64,000 bases of DNA, taken from assembly GCA_008694505.1 (NCBI GenBank), contig VZDJ01000056.1:3289205-3353204 (forward strand), given 5' to 3'. Position numbers and translations under genes: made by a program. The notes under the pieces are model-generated. The model did not search any database, was not told where the DNA came from, and saw only the letters and a list, made by a program, of their open reading frames with translations. How positions within the stretch are numbered: position 1 is the first letter of the stretch; each line of letters starts with the position of its first letter. The DNA is from Cyanoderma ruficeps. Its lineage: Eukaryota > Chordata > Aves > Passeriformes > Timaliidae. Shown here one piece after another: positions 35,840 through 47,595 of the stretch.

Positions 35840-36480
35840 TCGATACTGAAACAAATGTGTTTTCTGCTCTCCCACATATAAATCTAATCCTCATTTCAGC
35901 TCAGGAAATGACTGTGGGGACACTGGTCATCAAGAGTGCACAATAGAACGAGTGAGAAATGCAGCAATTAAACTAAGAGGATAAAAAAGCATTTGTATAA
36001 TGGGAAATCTATTACCATTTATCATGTCTAGTATTTGAAGTGGCTCTACCAAGCCATAGACTCCATTGCAAATAATGCAAGAGGATAATGAAAATATACA
36101 CCAAGTTTCAGAAAAAATAAAGCAAAATACAGTGTGATTAATGAATACATAGTATTGGGAATATATGTATGTACTACTGCGTTTATCTGTCTGACAATGA
36201 ATACACTTTTTCTATAACAGCAACCAGTGGAGAAATGGCAAGGAAAAGAAACAGCCTTCTATTCAAGTAAACATTTAAAAATATGTATCAGAACAAAATT
36301 AAAGGACTAGAAACTATTCAAAGTAGAAATTAGTTCATTTTTCCCTTGAAGTTGCCATACAGTTTGTTTCCTTCCTCGGGAATAATAAAGCAAAATCCTG
36401 TGTGTCTAATACATATCCTGAAAATTACGCACTGTACTAAAACGCATTTCAGAAGGCAGTATTTCCTTACTAACAGGTGC
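35840..36480. promoter_or_regulatory. AT-rich candidate regulatory block
   Basis: The stretch contains no 60-codon frame and has many factor-type cores: AATCTAATCC, GCAATTAAAC, TGCAAATAATGC (an ATGCAAAT-like POU core lies across it), GATTAATGAATAC and AATTAGTTC. CpGs survive in AGAACGAG, TGCGTT, TTACGC and AAACGC. The block resembles a cluster of conserved non-coding elements. Confidence 0.3.
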
Positions 36481-37479
36481 TGTTATGGCTGAATGTATTA
36501 ATGTTACAAATACTGATAATACTGCCTTTGTGAATTTGTTCTGATTATTTTCATCTTCTCTTCACTAGTTTAAAGGATGTTTCTACATTACTTTTTATGT
36601 GCTTCAATGACTATCAGTACAGTCAGTGGGCAGACCCATAAAACGGGATCTGGGGAGAATAATGCAGATTTATATGGAAAGGCAGCTTTTTCTTTTCTTC
36701 TTTTCTTTTGGTATTTGCACATTGTCTGCAAAAATAAAACCAGGTATTTCCAGACACTGGACTAACAGTCTTTTTATCATCTCTATAGATCAGACCACAT
36801 TAAATTGGCTAACCAGTGTACACCTTCCATTTAGAAAGAAAGCAAAATAAACAGAGGTCACCATAGATATTTTTTCTCCACAAATAGCATATGAATATAT
36901 ATGGGCATACAGATTTTGTGGGATTACTGCCCTGCAAAAATATGTCAAACAGATTGGCCAACAACAATCTGAAGGTATCTCACAAAAACATTCACGCCAT
37001 ATTGAATATTAAGATCATCTATTGCAATTAACAGACAACAGATCTCCCCCTAAGAGGCTGGGAGCTCTTTGAGAGCCACAGATGCAAATACCATTGGCCA
37101 ACAGTGGCATTAAAGCATTTGGAGACAAAAAGTCTGCCTTAGATAAGCAAGTGGGATCAATGCTGAAACAACAAATCCAATACAGTAAGCCTTGAACCAA
37201 AGGCAGCATGAGTTGATCTATAAAATTCAGATATCCTGCAGACTCATTGGCTGCTATCTCTTGGCAATGAAGGCCCCCTTCCTGGCATATGAATTCCCAC
37301 AGAAACACCCACATCCGCTCTGGAAAGCAGAGCGGCACCAGGGTAGCCAGAAGGGGCTCACCCCTCCCCCAGGCTCCAAGTTCATTGCCTCTTGGAGTCT
37401 GCTAAATCAAATATACTGCTGACAAATGCGGTTGGTTCAGGCTGGAGGGGTCAAACTGGCAGCTCAACTGAGCCAAAGT
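36481..37479. other. Unique sequence, no gene seen
   Basis: The longest frame is 107 codons on minus (37,015-37,338) without a recognisable domain. AT-rich patches near 36,500-36,550 and 36,870-37,020 have scattered TAAT cores. No repeat is recognised. Confidence 0.4.
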
Positions 37480-37800
37480 GAAGTGGTTTTTCCTCATATA
37501 TTGACACTGTCAATAACATATATTTGGAAGAAGATGTTCTGCCCACATTGACACCTGTACTGCTTTAACTGATTACCCTTAATAAATGATCCGGTGACAG
37601 CGTGAACAATGAATAATTTCATTGGAACCACGCTCATTAGTAGACAATTCCCAAAAGGAAATGGTCTAAATTATGCTTTACAAGTACCTTGCCTGATCCT
37701 AATTAGCATGGCTACAGCTTTCCCTGTGCAATGCCACAGCCTCCAACAGAGTAAAATGCGGGGTGGCATGTGTCATGTGGCACTGTAAGGTTTAATTACC
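37480..37800. promoter_or_regulatory. Strong candidate enhancer with paired inverted motifs
   Basis: TATTGAC-ACT-GTCAATA is a perfect 7-bp inverted repeat (37,499-37,515) whose centre, TGACA-C-TGTCA, is a mirror pair of TGIF/MEIS-type half-sites. TGACACCTGT follows near 37,549 and TGACAG lies at 37,595-37,600. CAATGA-ataatt-TCATTG (37,607-37,624) is an inverted pair of SOX-like cores. ATTAGCAT (37,702-37,709) is an octamer-like site within CTAATTAGCATGG. No open frame spans the block. The ordered, paired motifs make it the best single enhancer candidate in the window. Confidence 0.42.
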
Positions 37801-39089
37801 CTGACAATAACTTATGCATGTGACAGTCTGTCATAAACTGTCCTCAGCAAAAAAGGCAAATAGGCTTCAGTCATTAACGCTCACCTTTGATATTTTAAAA
37901 GTTCTTATTTTCTGCATCCACAGGCACCTTTTCTGACACACTCTTAACATCCTGTGCAACTTTTTACAAACTCACTGAAAGGACACTTAATGAGAAACGC
38001 CATGTTTAGTTTTCAGCTACATGCAATTATTTCCCCTGAATTAGAAATTCTCCAGACCCCTCAACCCTCTGTAGCACCAGCTGCAAGAAACCAGCAAGAG
38101 GCTCTTTGGAGAAAATCCTTTACCTCACCATTGCGTTTGCTGAGATCAGGAATGCAGCTGTGTGGAACCACCATATATGCTGACAATGTCTTCCCGTTTT
38201 TCCTCTCCATAAGTAACACCCCATATTAGCAGGAAGGCTGAACACGGGATTTTTCAGCCACTTTTCTGCAATTTAAGTGGGTGAATGGCATTTCAATTAT
38301 GTCCCAGAGCTAAGAAGATGACTACTTTAAGCATTCACCTCTAGGTTCCTTTCTTGACATTCCAGCTTAAGGCATATCAGTATTATTGTAGACACCTCTT
38401 CCCACTATCACTGTTTTATCAGCTGATATTTGGAAATGGGGTTAGCAGAGCTGTATTATCCCAAAGAGCAGTGACCAAAGTGGTACTGCCCATTGCCCAC
38501 AGTAAGAAGAGTGGTCCTGCAGGTGGAACACTATTGCCAGGATTCAGCCTAAGACCGCAATTTATTTTGCCAGAAAACGCTGAAGCCATCCTTTAATAAT
38601 TAAATTACATAGTATGTTTGTTCAATCTGTGAATCCATGGACAAGGAATCAGTTTTTCCAAGGAGGCAGCTGAGTCTCCTGAAGCAAGAAATTAAAATAG
38701 TCTTATCTCCGTGTGCTGTACTGCCACTCGCTCAGACTGCCAATTGACTTGGGAGAATGAAAGGCTCTTGCAAATGCTGACTGCAGATGCCTCCCTAGAC
38801 AGGGGTCATGCTCTGCCTTCATGTATGTACTCCCAACAGTCTTCTCACTCTATTTTACATTGTTGTTGTGCTAATGAAGCAATTAGCCAGGAACAGCCCA
38901 GATGAGTTAGTAAGAGGAAGGCCAAAAACCATCTCCCTTTTCAGCAGGTTCTTCTGCCCCAGTTTAAATGCCGGCTGCAGTCCTTTAGTGTGAACACAGT
39001 TAAAGATAACACAAAAATCTGTTACTTACAGAGCACCATCAGCCCCAGAAAGGATGGTAGGAAAGCTGCGGTCACTGCAACCTGCATCT
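37801..39089. other. Unique sequence, no gene seen
   Basis: Frames up to 91 codons (37,954-38,229 plus) have no recognisable product. A short AT-rich patch with CAATTATGTCCC near 38,295 and TTTAATAATTAAATTAC near 38,591 may be regulatory. Nothing else is recognised. Confidence 0.35.
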
Positions 39090-39420
39090 AGCTTAGCTTC
39101 GAAATTAAAACAGCCTCATTTTAGATGTTTTACATAGGGAAAAATTAAATAACCATGCAGAATCAGTACTGGTCATGCTAGGATGCATCTGTACCTTTCA
39201 AAATAGCGTGTTTGTGCTGGTAGACTTGCTGTTACTAATGTTTAGCACCCAGTAAAAGAACTACTTTGTTTTTTAAACAAAATATTGGAAGCTTCAAGTT
39301 AATTATTAATCAATAGCAGAATGTTCAAGAGGTTTTAAGGACTCATGAAATTGAATTTTATTATTCTCATTAAGCACACTGCACCAGTATTATGTTTGCT
39401 TATAGAACTCTCATCTGGGG
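39090..39420. promoter_or_regulatory. Candidate non-coding regulatory block
   Basis: CTTCGAAATTAAAAC, AAATAGCGTGTTTGTG, GTTACTAATG and TTAATTATTAATCAATAG (39,299-39,316) lie in frame-free AT-rich DNA, with TTTATTATTCTCATTAAGC further on. The TTAATTATTAATCAAT string offers overlapping homeodomain-type and HNF1/PBX-like cores. Confidence 0.33.
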
Positions 39421-40084
39421 GTTCATTTTGCCTACAGTGTACAGATGTTCCCATATCACACTGAGTAGAGTTTTAGAAGAGGTAAAGAAAGAATAGGCCA
39501 AGAGAACTACCATTATCTTTATTTTAAACTGTTATAGACAGATACCTTTTCCAAAATAATACCAATAAGGATGTTTTACTCACAAGAACAAATTAATGAA
39601 AGCAACAGAAGATTATCTGCATTCTGGTTTACTTAAATCAAAACCAGATGTCTGCCTACCAGTAAACAACCAGGTTTGCCTTGGTCTTGTCCAGGTTGCC
39701 AGGGATACATGGCTGAAGCACTTGGCCTGTGTTTTCACAGGACATCAAGCTGAATTATCCTTGTCCACCATCAAATCTCATGACCAAATCCACTGCCACA
39801 CATAACTGGCATTGTTTTTTCATCTGCCAAACAGCTGTCCCCATTTACTCTGGCAGAAAATTTGCCCATCAGTGGCCTAGCCGGTAGACTGGAAGCCAAC
39901 AGCAGAGTAGGCCCTGAGTAAATCCATATATCCACCTAAAAATTCATCATTAAGTTTACCTCTTTTAAGCATTTTTCTGTTCACACAAGGCTTGAATTTC
40001 TCACCCCATTTGATAGGTGCAGATTTAGCAGCCCATGTGGTTATCAGACCCAGGGCTGCACCATCACAGAGGTGACCCAATGCT
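39421..40084. other. Unique sequence, no gene seen
   Basis: Two frames under 70 codons occur (39,596-39,805 plus, 39,877-40,080 minus), neither with a recognised product. No repeat is recognised. Confidence 0.4.
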
Positions 40085-40260
40085 CACTTTTCCAACAACT
40101 GACTGCACTGTTAATTAACTAGACATTTGTTTGGGAAGTGTCTAAATTGTAACAATTATCACCATGATGGCATAATTAATAATGGATTGTATCTGGCCAT
40201 CAGATGATACTTTGAAAAGCACTCACCAGCAATTTCGTACTTCCTACTAAGTGAAATACT
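40085..40260. promoter_or_regulatory. Candidate non-coding regulatory block
   Basis: GTTAATTAACTAG (with palindrome GTTAATTAAC), ACAATTATCACCATGATGG and CATAATTAATAATGGATT occur within 80 bp. The perfect GTTAATTAAC palindrome is close to an HNF1-type site. No coding frame is present. Confidence 0.35.
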
Positions 40261-41259
40261 GTTTTTTGCCATTCAAGGGAGAGTTTAAGAACTCCATCTC
40301 CCATGTCTACTGACTTCAGACTTAATTGATTATCCCTATTTCTGAAGTGTTTTCCTGCCCCCCTAGATTTTCCTCATCTCAGAACTGCCAAATTGATTTC
40401 TCTAACCAGCAATGCCAAACACAGCCCTTCACAAAGGCTACGATTCAGTCTATCCCTTATATTTTATGTTGATGTCTAAAAAAAAAGTCAAAGCTTCATT
40501 TTATAATCAGGGAGCCTGAAACCCTCACTCTCTATTTGCATTTCCTTATTAATGGGTTGATCCCATCATAAGGTGAATGTGGTGAAAACACTTTGCTCCA
40601 AGGTCAGCACTGATGGATCCTACGGGGGGGGCTTCAGGGGGATTAGAGGAAAAATGCTGCCTGGATATTTCTAAAACTCTTCTGGGCCTGGCTTTGCTTA
40701 TTTATTTTTATTTTTCAACTGCAGAAAACCTGCCAAAGCAAGTGCTGCAGAGTATTTTGAGATGGTAATTCAGTACGTGTCCCTGCTTCCCTAGAAAAGC
40801 CAGCAGTTGGCCTCCAGGCTCACCTGTGCCTGTCTCATCTGCAGACAAATTCAAGATCTGGCTGCAAAAAGGACTGAACGACACAGCTTCTGCAACTACT
40901 TTATAAGCAAGCAAGGTGTGAATGCCACCTCTCATCATTTGAGTATTTGTGTACTTGCTCTTGAAAAAGAGAAAGATCTGTCTCATCAGACATTTTCATT
41001 CATTTCCCTGGTGTTTATTACAGTTGATCCCAAGATGGAAGGACTGGATTAAATCTGATCATTCCAGTCCTCTGAAAGCTGAAACCTGCAGCTCTTATTT
41101 ACCCACTCTCTAAAACTTTGCATTATATGAAATGTGAGAAAGAGGCACACATGTTCAAAGAATGCTTAGCAGTAAGAAAGTATATTTAGCAGAACAAGAT
41201 TAAAGAGATTTAAGGAACTCATCTACTTTTCTTTTTCTTTTTGCAAATATTAGCCTTCA
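40261..41259. other. Unique sequence with G-runs, no gene seen
   Basis: An eight-G run sits near 40,624-40,631, followed by a five-G run. Frames of 92 (minus) and 81 (plus) codons overlap at 40,708-41,052 with no domain. No repeat is recognised. Confidence 0.4.
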
Positions 41260-41460
41260 GCAAAGACATAAAAACATTTGTCTTCATTCTAAAGAGAATA
41301 TTATCAGCCAATTAATTTCTAGCACCAAACAGTCCGAATGTAGAAGGGTTTAATTGCTGAAAATGTTGAAACAGAATATTTTCTGAGCCAAATTTATGTT
41401 TGGCTACAATGGACTGTATCTGTTTGATCAGAGCCTTTCTCTGTACAATTCTCTTTGCTG
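41260..41460. promoter_or_regulatory. Candidate non-coding regulatory block
   Basis: GCCAATTAATTTC, GGTTTAATTGC and an inverted repeat GCCAAA-tttatg-TTTGGC (41,387-41,404, stem 6) occur in AT-rich, frame-free sequence. The stem is a divergent pair of NFI-like half-sites (TTGGC/GCCAA). Confidence 0.3.
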
Positions 41461-42194
41461 GAAGTTAAGAGAGACCATAACCATTTTAGCTTTTAGTCAC
41501 CTCTGAATCTCCAGTGAATGCCAACAATTCCCTTTCCATGGGCACTGCAGGACATGGGGTGCCCAGGAGGAGCTATAAATAATGCAGCTCCACAATGCCC
41601 TTAGCAAAGAGGGAGATTGGAGCTGCTGGGGCTTTGAAAGGGCACCCGACTCCAGTCAGGAAGCACAGCTTTCTCTTTCTGCTGGTCCCCACAAGGGAAA
41701 TCACTTTGAAAGGTTAAAAAAGGGCAACTCTTTCTTGCTCAATAGACCAGTTTATAACTTGTGATATGAGCAGAGCTGCTAATAACTGCTTCATTTACAG
41801 TTCGCTCACTACTGCAAGGCACCGGCAGAGAGAGGATTATTAGGGTCTCCAGCCTGTGGCTTTCTTGGGATCCTTTGCCTTTATCTACAAATATCCCAGC
41901 CTCGATGCTATTAACCCTGACTTCTTCAGAGCCACACATTAATTCCTGATCTAGATTTTTCTCCTTTCTACCAGCAACAGTACTGCCCTCACTAGCAGAA
42001 CACTTGGTGCCAGGTCTCCGTGGCAGGACCTTCAGAGGTTTAACATCAGCTGCTTGACTGCTGCTTCCAGTGCCCCAGCACCATCCCCAGACAACCTTGA
42101 CCAGATAATGCAGCACACATAGACCCAGCCTTCACCAATGCTCTCCCAAAAGTATCTCTTTCCCTTTCCTGTTTCTCTACCTTCCCTGCTGTAA
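41461..42194. other. Unique sequence, no gene seen
   Basis: A 125-codon minus frame (41,739-42,116) has no recognisable domain. No repeat is seen until the possible SINE relic starting near 42,195. Confidence 0.4.
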
Positions 42195-42268
42195 AGTCTT
42201 GTCCAAATCACTTCACCTCTTCCAATCCCATATAAAATTTATTTAGAGGTTCCTCACACTATTGAAGT
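42195..42268 (+). repeat. Possible MIR/CORE-SINE relic
   Basis: 'gtccaaatcacttcacctct' followed by 'tataaaatttatttagagg' and 'tcctcacac' keeps the order of the MIR 3' half ('ggcaaatcacttcacctct', 'tgtaaaatgggg', 'acctcacagg'). Middle bases are missing. The match is weak and made by eye. Confidence 0.3.
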
Positions 42269-43969
42269 TACCACTGCTTTTTACCAAACACCACCTTCAC
42301 ATCTAGGGGCATACAGAGCTCTATGAACAGCCACATTTGAAGAACAGAGGCATAGGAATACACAAATCTCTTTTTCCAGCATGTGAATTTATGGCTGGAA
42401 ACTAAACTATCAGCTTTGCACTGATTTACTGCTGTACAATGAGACCCACAAGATATAAACAGAGAAGACAACCCTGCAGGACAATAAATTGCCACAAAGC
42501 AAGTTGTCATCACAAAATGCATAAAAGCCTTGTGAAAACCACCCTGCTGATGGGACACAGAGGGTTTTATGGCAGCTGCGCTTCTGCAGACATGAGGTAC
42601 AGGGGCCTCTTCCAAAGTAGGAGATGCTTATCCCTGGCCACCTGCAGCATTTCCTGTCTCCTCCCCTGCTGAGGGTCTGGGATACCCTTTTCATGAGTAC
42701 TGCCCCTTGATTTTTCTAAAGCACACAATCCCTTTGGGCAGCCTGGCACTTTTTAACTCTCTTGTTGGTGCAGCCCCTTCTGAAGGGGAACTGCACTGAA
42801 AGGCACCTCTCTGAAGATGTTTGTCTTCACCCCAGGGATCAGGTAGGACAAGACCAGCTCTGAGAGCAGCCCATCAGAGATCACAGCAGCTTCTGATCTC
42901 CTTTGCCTGCCAGGGCTGCCCCTCCATGGGTCCTCATGGCCCTCCAAGCCCCTGTACTTATGAACTTCAAAGCCACAAGAAATACACTAGCAATTCTGGC
43001 AAGCTCGGCCAGTGACTTTACAAGGATGGCTTGGTTTTAATCATGTGCCTGGGGGATTTCTTGTGGGAGGATGAAGCAACTAGATCTGGCATCACTGAGG
43101 AATGAAAGGGTAGGAGTTTCACAGAGATGATCTGAAAGGCTGAGCAACATCCCTTTGAATTAATTTATATAACCCAGAAGTTCAGCAGCTCTGTATTTTT
43201 AAGGCAGCCAATACTGGGTGAAAAATCTTAAGAATAAATGTATCTCAGCTTTCAGAGGGACCAGAGGGAGAAAAGAATTAGTTCCCCATAACATTACACA
43301 TGATTGGGATGTAGGTTTATATTCAGAGCCTTAGACCAGTGCAAAAAGAGCTGTGATAGATGGCACACATGTTTAGGTCATTGACAATCACCCCTCCCAT
43401 AGCAAATTTCTCTCTTTGTTGAGAATAACGTGAGACTTTCCCAATCAGTTTCTTTGCTGAATCTGTCTTTCTGCTTAGACACCACAAAGCCAGGCAACTC
43501 AGTGCTGCTTTGCGATGAGGAAGGGGGGGGACACAAAACAAAGAAATCCAGAGAGACTGTCCACAGGGAAATCCAAGGAGCTACAAGAAGATAAAACAAG
43601 AGGCAAAGAAGAATCCTTATGAAAATGCATGAGGTGTGAAAAACTGACAGGACAATTAAGTATGCCTAAATAGGATCAGAGATTATCCCAATGCCACTGT
43701 CGTGTCCTATTGTTCTCCACCCTCCCTTTGTTCCCCCTCCTCAGCCTCCAGGGAGCCAGCTCACTGGAGACTCCCAGTTCCTCCTGCTCATCCTCTGACC
43801 AGTGACAACCACACACGTTACAGACCCTTCACTCCCTGCCTTGTGCCTCTGCTTTTCCCCAGTCCTCAGCCAGCTGCTGGCATTCCTGTTCCCTGTGCAC
43901 TGCTCCTGCAGAAGGAACACGAATGCTGAGAGCCTGCAGGGAGTGGGGGCTGGCTGCCGCTTCTGTAAA
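42269..43969. other. Unique sequence, no gene seen
   Basis: Frames up to 115 codons (42,268-42,615 minus) overlap others on both strands. An eight-G run occurs near 43,523-43,530. A pyrimidine-rich stretch spans 43,710-43,800. No product, RNA or repeat is recognised. Confidence 0.4.
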
Positions 43970-44370
43970 CACCACTCTAATCCGTTTCAGATATTAGACT
44001 CCCATATATGTGTTTTTAATAATAAAGGAAACATTTAGATGCTGCCAAGGTATCAGAGAGCAAGTGGCAGACACAGTAGAGCCACCCCCACCAAATAAAC
44101 AATGGAAAATGCTCGCTTATCTTTTCATACCACTAGGCCTCCAGGCTCCAGAATAAATGATTGCATTCATTTACATTTTATTGTGGAGATATAACTGGCT
44201 GGAATAACTGCCAGCACAGAACCCAACTGCAGGAATGCACTATTTTTCTCCCCGTTTGCCTTAACTGATTCTTTTCAATTTTTTTCTTTCAATCAGTCTT
44301 TATCACTGTTGCCCGTGTGGCAGAAGTGCATTAACCCACTATTATTTATTCACCTAAAGCATATACAGGC
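43970..44370. promoter_or_regulatory. Candidate non-coding regulatory block
   Basis: About 400 bp of AT-rich DNA without an open frame. It contains TTTTTAATAATAAAGG, CCAAATAAACAATGG (FOX- and SOX-like cores), ATTGCATTCATTTACATTTTATTG and an inverted CTGGC/GCCAG pair (44,195-44,199 and 44,210-44,214). Near the right end are TGCATTAACCC and CTATTATTTATTC. The unbroken motif density resembles a conserved vertebrate enhancer. Confidence 0.38.
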
Positions 44371-45304
44371 AATAAAGCCAAAAAGTTCTTAGAGCATCAC
44401 ACATTCATGTCCCAAAACCCCTACAAGCCATATAAAATTCAGCCCACAGGTGACATTTTAGCCTTCAGTTTTACTTCCCTTACAATCAACACAGAGGAAC
44501 TGACTCACCAGAGAATTCATCATGCATTCATTTATGAGGTTTTGGGTCAAGAAGCACCAGTTCTTCTCCTTTCCCTGCTAAGCAGCCTGAATCCATGGCT
44601 AGAGGGAGAAGTCCAAAGTGTACACCCAGCTGAGATGGACTCGGGTTATCTAACTACTATTGCCTACAGAGCTTGGCATTAACTACAGGCTCAAAAGAAC
44701 TGTGCCATTCTTTTCATCAAAAGAGAAACCAAATAAATAAAAAATAACCAAAGCATTCCATCTCTCAGGTCAACACCTAAGGGCTCACTAGATGAGATGG
44801 TTAGAAGAAGGTGGACTGAATATAAAATTCAGCCATGATGGGACCACATTCCCAGGCTGAGAAGCTCAGGGCTGGGGGTGAACCTTCTCAGTGACAACTT
44901 CCTATGAAAAAGAAAAAGTAAAATACACACAAGGTTAACAATAGAAATAACTGTCAAACTATCAAAACTGGTGAATGTTTTCCACTGCTTTCTCATGTTC
45001 TGATACCTGAATATGTTCAGGTTTTAATTTCCTTTCTTATCTGTCGAGCAGTTTCTTACTAAAGATAAGGTACGAAATATAACAAAAAACTTCAGGCAAA
45101 ATTATTTTACTATATTTCACTGGCGGGAAAAATGGTGGCAGAAACAATCTCAGACTCTTGAACTACCTAAGGAGATAAGAGAGGGGAAAGTCTGGGCATC
45201 TGGAAGCTGAATCCAAGAGCAGGACAGTCACCAGTGTGGCTCATCATGACACTTTCTCCGGCCTCAAGCTCAGAGGCCGGTGCCCGCCCCTGCCCCAGCC
45301 TTTG
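44371..45304. other. Unique sequence, no gene seen
   Basis: One 91-codon plus frame (44,407-44,682) lacks a recognised product. The A-rich CCAAATAAATAAAAAATAACC lies near 44,728. A small palindrome, GGCCTCAAGCTCAGAGGCC, at 45,259-45,277 is a short hairpin. Nothing else is seen. Confidence 0.35.
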
Positions 45305-45359
45305 TAACCCTGGGCAAGTCCAGTAACATCTCTGTGCCCCAGGTCTCCAGCTGTAAATG
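45305..45359 (+). repeat. MIR SINE core
   Basis: 'accctgggcaagtc', 'taacatctctgtgcccca' and 'ctccagctgtaaatg' match in order and spacing the 3' half of the MIR consensus ('accttgggcaagtc', 'taacctctctgtgcctca', 'ctcatctgtaaaatg'). About 55 bp are clear; the tRNA-like 5' half is not recognisable. MIR copies are scarce in birds, so a readable one is notable. Confidence 0.6.
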
Positions 45360-46359
45360 AAGTTGCCCAAGGTCCTGAAAGAATGGGACCATCAGATGCT
45401 CCAGGACAGGGTCAGAAAAGCAGCTCAACAGAACTAGGTGCGTGAGAAAGAAGAAGAGTGAGTCTGTAAAATGTACAAAAGCTACAACAATACTACTGCA
45501 AACAAACTACCAAATGTGATAGCAAGAAAAGCATTGACCTACATTCAACCTGAGCTTGGCTTCGTCCTAAGTGTGGTTTCATAAGGGCTTCATATGCCTT
45601 GGACACAGGCAATGCAAAAGGAAGGACGCTGAGCCTGATGGCCAAGTGCACAGACCTACACATTTTCTTCTGCTGGGTCACAGCCCTCAGCAGAAAGTTC
45701 AGACCTTCTGGGGACATGTCAGTGAATGCTCTAAATGACCCTTTTTCACATTCTTGGCATCTTTTGTTTTGCTGCTTTATAGAGAGACAAAACACAGAAT
45801 CATTTTCAATATTACAGCCACAGCATCATTTACTTGGAAGGGTGGATATAATGGACCTGGGTCCGGACCAACTTTGGTGGACAAAAACATCCCTCAGAAA
45901 AACAGCGACCCAAATTCATCCATTTCCCATTGCTTTTCTGTTGCACAAATAGACAGAATAAACATTCAGGCTTAAATATCTGAAAATGCAACCACATACA
46001 TCAAGCAAAATTCTCAATGAGCTACACATTCTCCCTACATTTCCAGGAGCACCATTCTTCCAGAAAGAACATTCTCTTCTCTCCCCACTTCACAAACGTG
46101 CAAAATACCACCCACGCAAGCAAGGGAAGGTTTATAAAAGGAAACCCAGGAGTTTTCTGTTCCCTGCCTTTACCACTTCTCCCACCAATATTTTTCACAA
46201 AATGCAGAACAGCAGTGTCTGGCTGTAGGAGCTCTCCTGTCACACAATAGCAATGGATATCAAACGGGCACATTGTCCCAAGGCGAGCAGGAACATTCCT
46301 GTTTCCTTACCAGCAGTACAGAGGTGCAGGTGGCACAAACCACCTGGATCACAGAGTTC
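45360..46359. other. Unique sequence, no gene seen
   Basis: Frames up to 117 codons (45,599-45,952 plus) overlap a 100-codon minus frame and show no domain. No repeat is recognised beyond the MIR core. Confidence 0.4.
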
Positions 46360-46665
46360 CTGGCTCTCCCCTTCCTCCTCCACCCTCAGCTCCTCTCTCC
46401 ATCTCTTCCTTCTCCTCGATGACTTCTTAAGGATCTTCAAAACCTTGTTCACTTTATTCATTTGGTCTCAAGGCTGCAGAGAGGGGATGGGATCTCCCCA
46501 GCTCCGGTGTCTCAGCAGCTCCAGCTCCCAAGGAAGCAGGGACAGCTAGATGCAGGCAGGTCACTGGGAAAGAGCTTGTGTGTATGTGTGTGTGTTTCAA
46601 AAGCTTCTTTCCACCCAAAGAGAGAGTTTTGGGTGGTGATGGGAGAGGGGGGAGGAGGGAGAGGG
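46360..46665. repeat. Low-complexity zone: pyrimidine tract, (GT)n, G-quadruplex-prone run
   Basis: A pyrimidine-rich tract (about 46,360-46,420) is followed by an interrupted GT repeat (46,577-46,595) and a purine tract at 46,641-46,665. The last holds four runs of three or more G separated by 3-4 bases and so could fold as a G-quadruplex. A Lys/Arg/Glu-rich 73-codon minus frame (46,240-46,461) is the translation of the purine strand of the first tract. Confidence 0.5.
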
Positions 46666-47595
46666 ATTTCTTTTGCCTCTGTCCATCCACAGCTCTTAGA
46701 GACAACAAGAGCAGGCATTTCTTCTCCCTGACGACTTGGGAAAGCTCATAACTCACAGGGGCAGCAGATCCTGTATAGGGTTTTCAATTTCTGTTTTTGA
46801 CAATACATGCATTCTGGCAGATTTCAAATACTCCTCAGGCAAAAGAGCCAGCATCAGCTCAGAAAAAGCAGTGACTCTTAAAGAATTCTGGCTTCTTTTC
46901 AAAGACTAGAAATAGCTAACACAGACAGCAAATAATATCTGCATCTATGAGAAATGCTAAATAACTCTGCAAGCTTGTAGGAAAGAACCCTGAATTTCCT
47001 GTGCTCATACAATTGCTCATCTGTCAGCACTTTCTCACCAGTATCTTTGGAAAAAAGGTAAATAATTTTTCCAGTTTCTTGCAAACACTGAGACAATGCA
47101 AGGTGAAGTAGCTGGTCAAGACATTTTTAGCAGAACCAATGAATACATCCCTGAAAATAACTTCTCTCCCTGTTTCAAAAACTTAGGCTCTCTAAACTTT
47201 CTAAATAATTTAGAGCCTTTGAATGTTTCTACATGACCCTCTGGTATTTTTGTGAAGGCTTTAATGGATAACAACATGCAGCCTACGGTGTCTACCCAGG
47301 GCCACAGCTGCTCTCAGACACCATCAAACCACTAAGAAGAATGCAAGAACCCTGTGTGGGAAACTCTGACATGATCTCCTGTCCATGGCAATCTCCAAAA
47401 ACAGAGAGTTCAGAGTCCCTTGCACTGCTCTCATCCTAGCACTGCAAGCCAAGGTCTGGATGAGCAGTAAGAAGAGCATTCCCTTTGAAAGACCCATTTT
47501 GTTTATAAATAACAGTTTTGAGAGTCAGGAGGCTAAGTGGAAAACAACCCTATGTGCCTGAGAATCACTGCCTGAGAGTCAGGTGGGTGACAGGA
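46666..47595. other. Unique sequence, no gene seen
   Basis: No frame above 65 codons starts here. The sequence is AT-rich around 47,040-47,260 without a distinctive motif arrangement. No repeat is recognised before the CR1 copy. Confidence 0.4.

Noticed and set aside
46240..46461. Lys/Arg/Glu-rich 73-codon minus frame crossing a donor-like CTG|GTAAGG
   Set aside because: The charged run is the translation of a purine tract, the complement of the pyrimidine-rich DNA, and no acceptor or homologue supports an exon.
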